From: Bacteroidia bacterium | GTDB taxonomy: Bacteria; Bacteroidota; Bacteroidia; Bacteroidales; GWA2-32-17 | Reading direction: 5' to 3' | Assembly: GCA_016218155.1 (NCBI GenBank) | Contig: JACREQ010000071.1 | Span: 1 to 64,000, forward strand | DNA length: 64,000 bases | Shown: piece by piece, positions 35,239-43,575 of the stretch | How the letters are laid out: the number at the start of each line of letters is the position of its first letter | Position numbering within the stretch: position 1 is the first letter of the stretch | Position numbers and translations under genes: made by a program | The notes under the pieces: model-generated | What the model saw: the letters and a program-made list of their open reading frames with translations, nothing else | Told to the model about the DNA's origin: nothing | Databases searched by the model: none

Positions 35239-37038
35239 TTATTTTCCAATACAATAAAGATTATTACCAGCCCTTACAAATATTTTTCCATCAGCAAATG
35301 CAGGAGTAGAAACAGTATTTTCGCCAAGTTTAGGATCGCCAACAGAACTAAATGTTTTATCAGCTTTGAATATATGCATGGTTCCTTTTTTGTCCATTAA
35401 ATAAACTCTCTCACCTATCAGTATTGGTGAAGAATAAGTACCTGTTCCAAATTCATGATTCCAGTATTTGTCACCAGTTTTAGGATTATAACAGGCTACT
35501 TCACCATAACTGGTAACAACAAACAAATATTTATCATTTGCAACCGGACTAGGAACGTCGGACAAATAATCATTATTCTCCCAAAGTATTTTAGGTTGAT
35601 CTCCTATTTGTATTGCTACTAATTTTGCATATTCATTTAACGCAAATACAATTCCATTGGCATAAGCAACAGATGGTCCGACTTCACCTGAAGTACAATC
35701 AATTTTCCATAATTCTTTACCTGTTGAAGGATCGTATGAAGCAACATATGGTTCAGCAATTAATAGAATTTCAACTCTTGAACCTGTATTAACAATTACA
35801 GGTGAAGCCCATGAAATTTTTACTTTTCGGGGTGTACTCCAAATTGTTTTACCAGATTGAGTTGAAAGAGCCATCACCTTTGCACCATTATTCTGATCAA
35901 ACTGAACAATTATTTTATTCTCAAATAACATTAAAGAAGATGAATGTCCATAATGGTTAGCAGGAACCCCAATATTTCGAGCCCAAACTTTATTGCCCTT
36001 CATATCCAATGCTATAATATCTCCTGTGGCAAAAATCGCATACACTTTTTCACCATCTGTTGTTACAGTAGGTGCAGAATATCCAGTATCATCAGTTACT
36101 TTAGGTGCAGTTGAAGGAGAACCGTCTATTCCACTTACATCTGCTGTCCACAATATATTCCCCGATTTTTTATCAAAACAATATACTTGTTGCTTTGTGC
36201 CATTTGCACCTGTTAAGAACACTTTTTCACCCCATACAACTGGTGAATTATAACCCGGTAGCGGAATAGTAGTTTTCCATTTAATATTTTTGCCACTTGC
36301 ACCATCCCAACTAGTTGGAATATTTTTATGATAATCAATCCCATTACCACCAGGTCCACGGAAAGAAGGAAAATTACTCATCATTGCAGCTGTTGGAAAT
36401 TCAATTAGAGTAGCAGTTTTAGAAGTATCAACAATTGCTGTATCAGAATTGATTTTTAAAGTATCACTATTCTGAATAATGTTAGAGTTAGCAATTAATG
36501 AATCATTCAAATTTAAATTACTTTCTAAAGAATCTTTTTGAGAAAATTTATTTCCGAGTTCATTATGAGATAAAAAAGCAAATATTAATGTAATTACAGC
36601 TAATAAAAGGCCTCCAATAGTTATCCATTTTCTTGCGTTCCTTTGGGTATTTGGCAATTTATCATCTTTAACAAAAGTAACTGCCTGTACTTTGTTTTTT
36701 GTAGAATCCATCATTAATACCGCAATAACCATAACAATGATTCCAAATAACAATAAATAACCGCCAAAACGTATTTGCCATTGATTTGTAAAATATGCTT
36801 TTCGTGCAAGTAAATCAAATTCTCTTATTTCATTTCTCAAAGCCTGATCTCCGGGATTTTGATTTAACCTTTCAACTAGAGTATTTATAACTTTTGTATT
36901 TACTGGATCGGCTTTATTTATCTGAAAATAATTCCCAATAATCAGAATGCATAAAGCAAAAGAAAATACCCCTGCAATAATCAATACTGATTTCCAGAAA
37001 CGAGCTTTTGAGTTATTATATTCTTTTTCTTTTATCAT
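35239..37038 (-). CDS. Membrane-bound PQQ-like beta-propeller with N-terminal three-helix domain
   Basis: 599 residues. The first 160 residues hold three membrane helices (about 14-36, 91-111 and 136-157), with a periplasmic or cytoplasmic loop between the first two. A Ser/Asn/Asp-rich linker leads to FPSFRGPGGNGIDY (about 223) and a full propeller with PQQ-type blades (DKKSGNILWTAD, DPSTGKELWKID, NPKTGDKYWNHE). This is the longest propeller and the only one with several helices, so it is the best candidate for a direct partner of the NapH-like protein. The genes overlap by 4 bp with that one upstream, and the NuoEF-like gene begins 3 bp downstream. Confidence 0.88.
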   Translation of the reverse strand: MIKEKEYNNSKARFWKSVLIIAGVFSFALCILIIGNYFQINKADPVNTKVINTLVERLNQNPGDQALRNEIREFDLLARKAYFTNQWQIRFGGYLLLFGIIVMVIAVLMMDSTKNKVQAVTFVKDDKLPNTQRNARKWITIGGLLLAVITLIFAFLSHNELGNKFSQKDSLESNLNLNDSLIANSNIIQNSDTLKINSDTAIVDTSKTATLIEFPTAAMMSNFPSFRGPGGNGIDYHKNIPTSWDGASGKNIKWKTTIPLPGYNSPVVWGEKVFLTGANGTKQQVYCFDKKSGNILWTADVSGIDGSPSTAPKVTDDTGYSAPTVTTDGEKVYAIFATGDIIALDMKGNKVWARNIGVPANHYGHSSSLMLFENKIIVQFDQNNGAKVMALSTQSGKTIWSTPRKVKISWASPVIVNTGSRVEILLIAEPYVASYDPSTGKELWKIDCTSGEVGPSVAYANGIVFALNEYAKLVAIQIGDQPKILWENNDYLSDVPSPVANDKYLFVVTSYGEVACYNPKTGDKYWNHEFGTGTYSSPILIGERVYLMDKKGTMHIFKADKTFSSVGDPKLGENTVSTPAFADGKIFVRAGNNLYCIGK

Positions 37039-38315
37039 TTTTTATTTGGTAAAACCGGGCAATAATCCATACATCTTGCACAACTGTGACAAGTAGCTTT
37101 GTTAGGACTATAATCCGAATGATATTTAAATACTGTTAAACTAACCAATGTTAAACCAAAAACAAGACCTATAAAGCAACCAAAAATCCAACTTCCGATA
37201 TAAAATTCATCAATAATAATAGCAGCTTCTGAATACAATTGATCTATTGTTTGACCTGACGATTTAAAAGCAGTTATTTCTATTGCCTCTTTATCTTTTA
37301 CTCCAAAATTTGTATTATTCATTACTTCTGTTGCTAGTTTCACTTTATGATTAACCATAGCAAGGTTTTCGTGAAAATTTGAAGCAATATATCCACCTGC
37401 AAAAACTAATACAGGAACAATAACACTTAACAAAACATATCGCTTAACAATTACCTCAGTTTTCTCTTTTTCTTTAACAGGAGCAGGTATATTAATAGCT
37501 CCAAAAGGACAAGAACTCTCACATAACTTACAATTAATGCAATTTGCAGGTGTTATTGTCATATGCTTAAATGAAAAACGACTAACAATATTCAATAAAG
37601 CTCCATAAGAACATAAAAAACGACAATAAGGTCTTGCAATAAATACTCCTACTAAAAGGAATATTGCCCCGAGCATAAACATCATAAAAGTGGCATCAAA
37701 TCTGTAAAATCCAATAAATGGATCATATCTGCAAATTATAAAATCGGTGCCTGTTGCAGCATATAAAATTGCTAATCCTAAATATATAAATGGAATAATT
37801 CCAAGAACTTTCTCTAACCATGCCTTTATTGGCATTGGCCGAAATGCAAAAATATCTTGAATTGCGCCTAAAGGACATACTCCAGCACAAAATGTTCTCC
37901 CAAAAAACAATGTATACAGTAATGGTATTACAAAAAACAAAAGAGCAGTAATTGGAATATTGTAACTTTCATTAAAAAGCGCAAGGGTAACATTTTGGAC
38001 TGATCCAACCGCACATACACAGCCTTGTTTGTAAAACCCAAAATAAAGTATGGTAAAAACGGACATCCAGAAAACACCTTTTCTTGAACGTTTTTTAAGA
38101 ATTAACCATGATATTAGACTGAGTGCAACAATCAATACCAACACATCCAAATATTCAAGAATCATTGCTCTTGGAGCTGGTGTTATTGTCTCTGGTTGAA
38201 CATGGCCCGATTCAAATTCAGGTTTTGGGAAACGATTTTTTGCGGACAAATCAAAAGCTTGTAATGAAATTATTACAAAAAAGAAAAACAATAATATGTT
38301 TTTGATTTTATTCAT
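37035..38315 (-). CDS. NapH-like membrane polyferredoxin
   Basis: 426 residues with about six membrane helices. Paired-cysteine motifs of the NapH/CcoG/NosR C-terminal family are present: Cys99/101, FCAGVCP (Cys143, 147) and CRFLCSYG (Cys231, 235). A [4Fe-4S] binding set CINCKLCESSCP (Cys259, 262, 265, 269) and another at the C-terminus (Cys409, 412, 415, 419) follow. In NapGH the NapH protein oxidises quinol and hands electrons outward to NapG. Here it would connect the membrane quinone pool or the cytoplasmic complex to the Tat ferredoxin encoded upstream. It lacks the NosR FMN domain. Confidence 0.88.
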   Translation of the reverse strand: MNKIKNILLFFFFVIISLQAFDLSAKNRFPKPEFESGHVQPETITPAPRAMILEYLDVLVLIVALSLISWLILKKRSRKGVFWMSVFTILYFGFYKQGCVCAVGSVQNVTLALFNESYNIPITALLFFVIPLLYTLFFGRTFCAGVCPLGAIQDIFAFRPMPIKAWLEKVLGIIPFIYLGLAILYAATGTDFIICRYDPFIGFYRFDATFMMFMLGAIFLLVGVFIARPYCRFLCSYGALLNIVSRFSFKHMTITPANCINCKLCESSCPFGAINIPAPVKEKEKTEVIVKRYVLLSVIVPVLVFAGGYIASNFHENLAMVNHKVKLATEVMNNTNFGVKDKEAIEITAFKSSGQTIDQLYSEAAIIIDEFYIGSWIFGCFIGLVFGLTLVSLTVFKYHSDYSPNKATCHSCARCMDYCPVLPNKK

Positions 38316-38334
38316 TAAAAAATCAGTTGTTTAT

Positions 38335-38383
38335 CGGGATTGCAAATCCCGAGTTATTATGTTCTGGATTACAAATCCAGAAC
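38335..38383. repeat. Doublet of perfect hairpins inside the redox operon
   Basis: CGGGATT-gca-AATCCCG (38335-38351) and GTTCTGGATT-aca-AATCCAGAAC (38361-38383) are two perfect short palindromes 9 bp apart with a common ATTnCAAAT centre. There is no U-tract, so they are more likely REP-type units or mRNA-stabilising hairpins than terminators. Confidence 0.7.
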
Positions 38384-38393
38384 AGCTTGTTAT

Positions 38394-38984
38394 TTATAGT
38401 TTGTTTTTCCATTTGTTAGAATCTCTTAAACCAAGCATTAAATATGAATCTGAACTCAATACTCTTGAAAATGCATTTGATGGACAATCTCTTGCAATTG
38501 AACATTCATTGCAATTATCACATAAATCCTGACTAACCTGAAGTTGAAGTGAACCATTACCAAAAGCTCCACAACCTTTCACACATTTACCACAGCCAAT
38601 ACAAAGTTCTTTATCTATTTCATATTCAAAAAATGGTTCTTCAATAAATTTTCGTTTTAATGCACTTGTTGGACAAAGTTGATTTTCTGCGGCTGTTGTT
38701 AAATCTTTAGTTCCCGGTTTAAAATATCCACCACATAAATCGCAGTATCCACACATATCATATGCATGAAAACATTTTACAGCTGAAGGTTTTTTCACAC
38801 AACTTGTGGCACATCGTCCACATTGAGTGCATTTTTTTGTATCGAGTTGCCAGACAGTTTTTTCAGAAATAGTTTTTGTAATCAGTCCACCAGCAATGCT
38901 TCCCAACCCAATAAGGATAGATAATTGCATTCCTTTTCGAATGAATTCACGACGAGTGATTTTATATTTTTCTTCAGAACTCAT
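38394..38984 (-). CDS. NapG-like Tat-exported ferredoxin with four [4Fe-4S] clusters
   Basis: 196 residues. A twin-arginine signal (ITRREFIRKG, Arg11-Arg12, then a hydrophobic stretch) sends the folded protein to the periplasm, probably staying anchored. Sixteen cysteines fit four clusters: Cys52/55/58/62, Cys71/78/81/84 with Cys104, Cys128/131/134/138 and Cys155/158/161/167. The layout is that of NapG/MauM-type electron carriers. With the NapH-like protein encoded 78 bp downstream it should form an electron path across the membrane. The final acceptor is not encoded by any recognised reductase in the window. Confidence 0.9.
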   Translation of the reverse strand: MSSEEKYKITRREFIRKGMQLSILIGLGSIAGGLITKTISEKTVWQLDTKKCTQCGRCATSCVKKPSAVKCFHAYDMCGYCDLCGGYFKPGTKDLTTAAENQLCPTSALKRKFIEEPFFEYEIDKELCIGCGKCVKGCGAFGNGSLQLQVSQDLCDNCNECSIARDCPSNAFSRVLSSDSYLMLGLRDSNKWKNKL

Positions 38985-39184
38985 TTATTTAATTTACCTG
39001 TTTCTTTAAATTTAACTGCTTCCGGTAAGTTACATTTATTAAGCTTATTGCAATTATTGCAAATAAAATCAAAATCGCAATTCTCATTTTCATCCTCTCT
39101 AGATAACAACGTGCCAGCAACTAATCCTAAACCAACTAAGATTGACCCCCTTGCAACATTTTTTATAAATTCTCTTCTATCCAT
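38981..39184 (-). CDS. Tiny Tat-exported four-cysteine protein
   Basis: Only 67 residues. A twin-arginine signal (MDRREFIKNVARGS, then a hydrophobic helix to about residue 28) is followed by a short tail with four cysteines spaced CX5CX2CX5C (Cys36, 42, 45, 51). Its stop overlaps the start of the NapG-like gene by 4 bp. Tat export implies folding or cofactor loading in the cytoplasm, which suggests that the four Cys bind one metal or Fe-S cluster. I know no family for it. It is real by context: coupled translation, a signal peptide and conserved-looking ligands. Confidence 0.75.
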   Translation of the reverse strand: MDRREFIKNVARGSILVGLGLVAGTLLSREDENENCDFDFICNNCNKLNKCNLPEAVKFKETGKLNK

Positions 39185-39192
39185 TTTGCAAT

Positions 39193-40152
39193 CTAGTTTG
39201 ATTTTTCAAATACTCTAATTTGTTTCATTGACGGATCTAGGATATAAATCTTGTTTCTTGAATCAACTGCTAAATCAAGCCCTTTGGTTCCATCATCAAA
39301 TTTATCTGGACCAGCAACTATGCAAACAAACTCACCAGAAGGAGAATAAATTTTAACTCTTGGAATTGCTTTTTCAGATGTCACAAATGAACCATCTGAT
39401 AACAAAGTAAAATTAGTTGGATTACAACAACCACAAAATCCTTGAATTTCTTCAGATGATTTTCCCCAACTTGAAATTAAACCTCCTTTTTTATCAAATG
39501 CTTCTAATAAATATGCTCCTGGATTTACAATCCAAATCTCTTCATCTCTTCCTATTGAAACATCAAAAAATGCCGACCTGATAATTATTCCTGGAACACC
39601 TTTTAAGGAATCTTCTTTTGCAAAATCTTTCAGAAATTTTCCTTTTAAATCATATTCATGAACTACCCTATCAGTAGCATCAGCAACAAATACAGAAGAT
39701 TCATTTATTGCAATACCAGATAAAATTGATTCTGTATTTCCGGTTTCCCAACGCCTTAAGAAATTCCCATTTAAATCCCATACTTCAACATGATTCTGAA
39801 CTCCTAAATATATTTCACCAATTGAATTTACAGCAACACAATTGCCAACTTCACCCAGTTTAAATGATTTTAATTCTTTAAATTCTTTATCATAAACTAT
39901 TACTTTACTTCCAACTATAACAATATCATCATTATCATCAATTGAGATTCCATTCAATTCATCAATTTCAGGTTTAATCTGAGCTACCTCTTTATAACAA
40001 ATTAAACTTGTATCATACTTTTTTAAACTATCAGTATTTAATTCATATGGATTATCTTGGCTAACTTCAGAAAAGTATAAATCTTTTACCATTAAGGCTA
40101 CAACAGCCAAAATCAGTATAATTAAGAATCCTATTATTAATTTTTTATTCAT
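39193..40152 (-). CDS. NHL-repeat beta-propeller protein, periplasmic
   Basis: 319 residues with an N-terminal membrane anchor (about 4-25). Six-blade NHL-type repeats follow (ISIDDNDDIVIVG, VAVNSIGEIYLG, LAVDSRNKIYILD). A CGCCNPTN motif in the middle (about residues 240-247) carries three cysteines and is unusual for a pure scaffold, so it may bind metal or face the ferredoxins. It lies 8 bp before the tiny Tat protein gene, making it the first gene of the tight block. Upstream the GxxExxY unit 2 separates it from two more propellers. Confidence 0.82.
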   Translation of the reverse strand: MNKKLIIGFLIILILAVVALMVKDLYFSEVSQDNPYELNTDSLKKYDTSLICYKEVAQIKPEIDELNGISIDDNDDIVIVGSKVIVYDKEFKELKSFKLGEVGNCVAVNSIGEIYLGVQNHVEVWDLNGNFLRRWETGNTESILSGIAINESSVFVADATDRVVHEYDLKGKFLKDFAKEDSLKGVPGIIIRSAFFDVSIGRDEEIWIVNPGAYLLEAFDKKGGLISSWGKSSEEIQGFCGCCNPTNFTLLSDGSFVTSEKAIPRVKIYSPSGEFVCIVAGPDKFDDGTKGLDLAVDSRNKIYILDPSMKQIRVFEKSN

Positions 40153-40163
40153 ATAAAAACAAT

Positions 40164-40714
40164 TAACCGCAAAGAATGCAAAGTCTTTCGCAAAGCTCGC
40201 TAAGTTTATATTCCATTAACAACTCTTTTAATCTCATATAACAACTAAACGCAAAGAATGCAAAGTTTATCGCAAAGTTCGCTAAGTTTATAGTCCATTA
40301 ACAACTCTTTTGATACCATCTTTTAACCTCAATACATTAAAATTTATCAATAAACCCAATTTATAATTTCCAAGTTTCAAATATGTTAAAGTTTGAGCAA
40401 GGTGAATATCATTTAAACACTCAACACTTTTTAACTCTAACACTAACTTATTCTCAACAAGTAAATCTATTCTATATCCGCAATCCAGTCTAACTTCTTC
40501 AAATATTAATGGCATTGCTTTTTCTTTTTCGACAAACAAACCTGACTTATTTATTTTATAAAATAAACATTCTTTATAAGCACTTTCCAGTAAACCCGGA
40601 CCAAGTGCAGTGTGAACTTCTATAGCTGAACCAATTATTATATTTGACAATTCATTTTCAGTCATTCTCTTATTTTTTTCTTTGCGTATTATTCTTTGCG
40701 CTCTTTGCGGTTTA
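40164..40714. mobile_element. Repeat-bounded GxxExxY unit 2 with inverted ends
   Basis: The left end TTAACCGCAAAGAATGCAAA is matched by the reverse complement of the right end (TTAAACCGCAAAGAGCGCAA), with a one-base indel and few changes. Near the left end an 82 bp segment is repeated in tandem (starting 40168 and 40250). Its second copy runs into the 3' end of the GxxExxY gene and the first holds a remnant of that end (40206-40230). This looks like a small mobilisable element lying between propeller genes. Confidence 0.6.
40288..40665 (-). CDS. GxxExxY protein, PD-(D/E)XK nuclease-like fold (copy 2)
   Basis: 125 residues. The signature GLLESAY is at 24-30, Asp67 in GYRID and Glu77-x-Lys79 in LELKS give the nuclease-like core. 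It aligns end to end with copy 1 without gaps, and both contain the LAQTLTYLKL/MAQILTYLKL helix and LKDGIKRV end. No enzyme activity is proven for the family. It sits in an element with inverted CGCAAAG-type ends that splits the redox/propeller gene run. Confidence 0.88.
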   Translation of the reverse strand: MTENELSNIIIGSAIEVHTALGPGLLESAYKECLFYKINKSGLFVEKEKAMPLIFEEVRLDCGYRIDLLVENKLVLELKSVECLNDIHLAQTLTYLKLGNYKLGLLINFNVLRLKDGIKRVVNGL

Positions 40715-40720
40715 ATATTT

Positions 40721-42148
40721 TTATTTTTTAATATCTATACATATCATTTGTTTTGAATCTCTCATAATTAACTTTCCATCAGCAATGGCAATGGGACCCC
40801 ATGCATCCTGCCCATCCATAACTTTGGTTTTACTTAACAATACAAATTTTGAGGTATTAGCTTCTGCAATTGTTAAAGTGCCATCATCATCAACAATATA
40901 AAATTTATCATCAGCAATAATATATGGACCTAAACCAAAACGAATATCTTTTCCACTCGACCAAAGAATTTTCTTACAATTATCAGGATTGCAACACACA
41001 AACTGATCGCGCAAACCACCTGCATTTTTTGGAAGTATTGCAAACATTAATCCTTTATAAAAAATTGGTGTCTGTTGTTCTGAAGCTACTCCTTCTGTTG
41101 GTAGATATTTTTGAAGAACCTTTACAGAAAAATTTCCTGCAACTCCGGTAAGTTGAAAAAGCATTGCTCCTACTCCATAACCCGCAGTAATAAATACTTT
41201 TCCATTATTTAAAATCACTGGCGATGGAGCAACCACATTTGGACCAAACTCAGTTGTTTTCCATAACAATTTACCTACATCACTTCCTTCTGCAGAAATT
41301 CCGCAGACACCACCAATAGCAGAATATACATACATTTTCTTTCCGCCAAAAGTCATTGGCATTATTGACGAATGTGACATTTTCCATTTATCAGGATTAG
41401 GAGTTTTCCAAAGCACTTTTCCTGTTGCGCAATCAACACCAATCATTATGGCATCTCCACCTGTGGCAATAACAGCAACATCATTATCAATAAACGGACA
41501 CTGACCAGTATTCCAAAAAGGAATTTCGGTTTTATATTCTCTTTCTAAATCAATCCCCCATAACAAATCACCATTTAAAGAACTAATACACATTACATGT
41601 CCCTTTGGACCAATTGTAACAACATATTTGTCGTTTACTGCAGGAATTGTTCTTGAAATTCCATGATTACGTTTTATATGAACAGCATAAAATCTTCTCC
41701 ATAATTCATCACCAGTTTCAAGAGATAGACATTTTAGAACATCAGCTTTTTTCGCTTCATTATAATCTAAAACATAAACTTTTCCATTATAAATTGCAGC
41801 AGCAGCATGGCCTTCGCCCATATCCAATTTCCAAATTATTTTAGGACCATCTTTCCCAAAATTATCAATAAGTTTTATGTTCTCTTTGTTAATATTATCA
41901 AAATCGGCTCCTCGAAAATGTGGCCATTTACCTGTTAGTGTTGAAGAGTATTCTTTCAAAGAAGTAAATTTTTCACCAATTTTTACAATAATATTTGTAT
42001 CAGCAGATCTGGGTGGTCTATTATCCAAACCTGGAAGACTAGCTTTAAAATCCTTTACAGGATCATGAACAAACCATAATACAAAAACAGTAATGCTAAT
42101 TAAAGCAAGAAGAATAATTATATATTTTGTTATATTCTTCTCAAACAT
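40721..42148 (-). CDS. Membrane-anchored PQQ-like beta-propeller protein
   Basis: 475 residues, the longest single-anchor propeller here. One N-terminal membrane helix (about 8-28) is followed by a linker with NRPPRSADTN, then WPHFRGADFDNI and PQQ-type blades (LSLETGDELWRRF, DCATGKVLWKT). It contains a Cys pair, VCCNPDNCKKILW, near residue 395 and is otherwise similar in plan to the 446-residue protein (19299-20639). It follows the operon-leading propeller by 6 bp. Confidence 0.86.
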   Translation of the reverse strand: MFEKNITKYIIILLALISITVFVLWFVHDPVKDFKASLPGLDNRPPRSADTNIIVKIGEKFTSLKEYSSTLTGKWPHFRGADFDNINKENIKLIDNFGKDGPKIIWKLDMGEGHAAAAIYNGKVYVLDYNEAKKADVLKCLSLETGDELWRRFYAVHIKRNHGISRTIPAVNDKYVVTIGPKGHVMCISSLNGDLLWGIDLEREYKTEIPFWNTGQCPFIDNDVAVIATGGDAIMIGVDCATGKVLWKTPNPDKWKMSHSSIMPMTFGGKKMYVYSAIGGVCGISAEGSDVGKLLWKTTEFGPNVVAPSPVILNNGKVFITAGYGVGAMLFQLTGVAGNFSVKVLQKYLPTEGVASEQQTPIFYKGLMFAILPKNAGGLRDQFVCCNPDNCKKILWSSGKDIRFGLGPYIIADDKFYIVDDDGTLTIAEANTSKFVLLSKTKVMDGQDAWGPIAIADGKLIMRDSKQMICIDIKK

Positions 42149-42154
42149 TTGAAA

Positions 42155-43378
42155 TTATTCTGCAGCTAAAGAATAAGCAATTAAAACATTACCATGACGC
42201 ATATATAAAATACTATTTTTTATTACCGGATGCGCCCAATGATAATCTGCACCTAGAGTAATTTTAATTTTACTTATAATTTCGAAAGCATTTTCGGTAG
42301 GTTTTACTAAAGCAAAGTCACCTTTATCGCTATAACAATATAGCAAACCATCATTAGCAATTGTAACCCCTTTACCTAAAGCATCAGTTTGATATTTCAT
42401 CATTCCAGTTTGCCAATCAATACATTGCCAGGTTTTATTATCCTGACCAGAGCCATATAAGTTTCCACCAATTAATACTACTCCACCCATCTGGTTATCT
42501 AAAGTAGTATTTGTCCATAATTCTGTTACTGAATTTCCATCATCGGCAAGCTTTAACATAATTCCACCCGAACCATAACCACTAACAACATAAATTTGTC
42601 CATCATGATAAAGTGGTGTATTTGCATGAACCGACCATTTATTCTTTTTTGGGTATGTCCATATAACTTTTCCAGTTTCAGGTTCAATTCCCAATACTGT
42701 ACTTTCAGTAAGAGTACAAATTATTTTTTTCCCTTTATGATTAATTAAAATGGGAGAACAATATGCAGTTAATTCTCCTGCTCCCGGAGAAACCCATATT
42801 GTTTTACCATCGTTTCTATTTAATGCAACAATGTTACTTTCTTTACCACCTGCAGAAAAAATAACTTTATCTTCAACAATCAAAGGTGATTCAACAATTC
42901 CCCACTTTGGTGGTTTTGCACCAAATAATTTTGCCAAATCAATTGTCCACAGAACTTTTCCAGTTGTAGCATCAAGACAAACTGCTAACCCATAACTACT
43001 ATTTACATAAATCTTATTTTCAAATACAGTTGGAGTAGAACGACATCCAGGCCATGATTCAGCCCACTCTCTTCCATATGCAGTTTTCCAAAGTAAATTC
43101 CCTTTTAAATCCAACGCAAAAACATAACCTGTAGTATCAATCATACCACATGTAATTATTTTATCAGAAGTAATTATTGCTGATGCAAAGCCTTTACCTA
43201 AATCATCAAAATGCCATAATATCTTTGGACCATCTGCAGGCCATTGCTTAATTAATCCGGTTTCATTATAAACACCATCACGGTTAATACCACGCCATTG
43301 AGTCTCAAATTGTGCATTAGCCAAGCTAAAAATAAACAAAGAAATTGCAAGGAGAGTATTGAATTTACTATTTTTCAT
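42155..43378 (-). CDS. Secreted PQQ-like beta-propeller protein (paralogue C)
   Basis: 407 residues with a signal peptide ending at SLANA (about residue 22). ETQWRGINRDGVY and the blade series match paralogues A and B (LLWKTAYGREW, GCRSTPTVF, HPVIKNSILYMRHGNVLIAY). It is the first gene of the cluster and has a good Bacteroidota promoter 36 bp upstream (43414-43445). Presence of the closest paralogues at both ends of the cluster argues that the whole 24 kb is one functional neighbourhood. Confidence 0.87.
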   Translation of the reverse strand: MKNSKFNTLLAISLFIFSLANAQFETQWRGINRDGVYNETGLIKQWPADGPKILWHFDDLGKGFASAIITSDKIITCGMIDTTGYVFALDLKGNLLWKTAYGREWAESWPGCRSTPTVFENKIYVNSSYGLAVCLDATTGKVLWTIDLAKLFGAKPPKWGIVESPLIVEDKVIFSAGGKESNIVALNRNDGKTIWVSPGAGELTAYCSPILINHKGKKIICTLTESTVLGIEPETGKVIWTYPKKNKWSVHANTPLYHDGQIYVVSGYGSGGIMLKLADDGNSVTELWTNTTLDNQMGGVVLIGGNLYGSGQDNKTWQCIDWQTGMMKYQTDALGKGVTIANDGLLYCYSDKGDFALVKPTENAFEIISKIKITLGADYHWAHPVIKNSILYMRHGNVLIAYSLAAE

Positions 43379-43413
43379 AAAAAATCTTTTACTACATAAT
43401 TTTATACTGTTGG

Positions 43414-43445
43414 CAAAGATAACATTTCTATGTTTTTTACATCAA
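43414..43445 (-). promoter_or_regulatory. Promoter of the redox/propeller cluster
   Basis: On the minus strand, TTG (43443-43445) is followed after 21 bp by a perfect -7 box TATCTTTG (43414-43421). The start codon of the first propeller gene follows 35 bp later. Confidence 0.65.
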
Positions 43446-43575
43446 TTTAGATTATTAAAAAATCATATTTTAAGACATAATTTTCTAAAAATACATTTTA
43501 CCTAAGAATAAAATAAATTGATTCTACGAAACTAGAGAAATAGTAAACGAAACATAGAAATAATCTGACAAAAAA

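Noticed and set aside
37035-38984. Assigning the polyferredoxin pair to nitrous oxide (NosR) or nitrate (Nap) reduction
   Set aside because: No FMN domain, and no nosZ, napA or napB genes in the window; only the electron-transfer architecture is shared.
19299-43378. Calling the propellers PQQ-dependent dehydrogenases
   Set aside because: The similarity is to the repeat fold; I could not identify PQQ-contact residues and no pqq genes are in the window.
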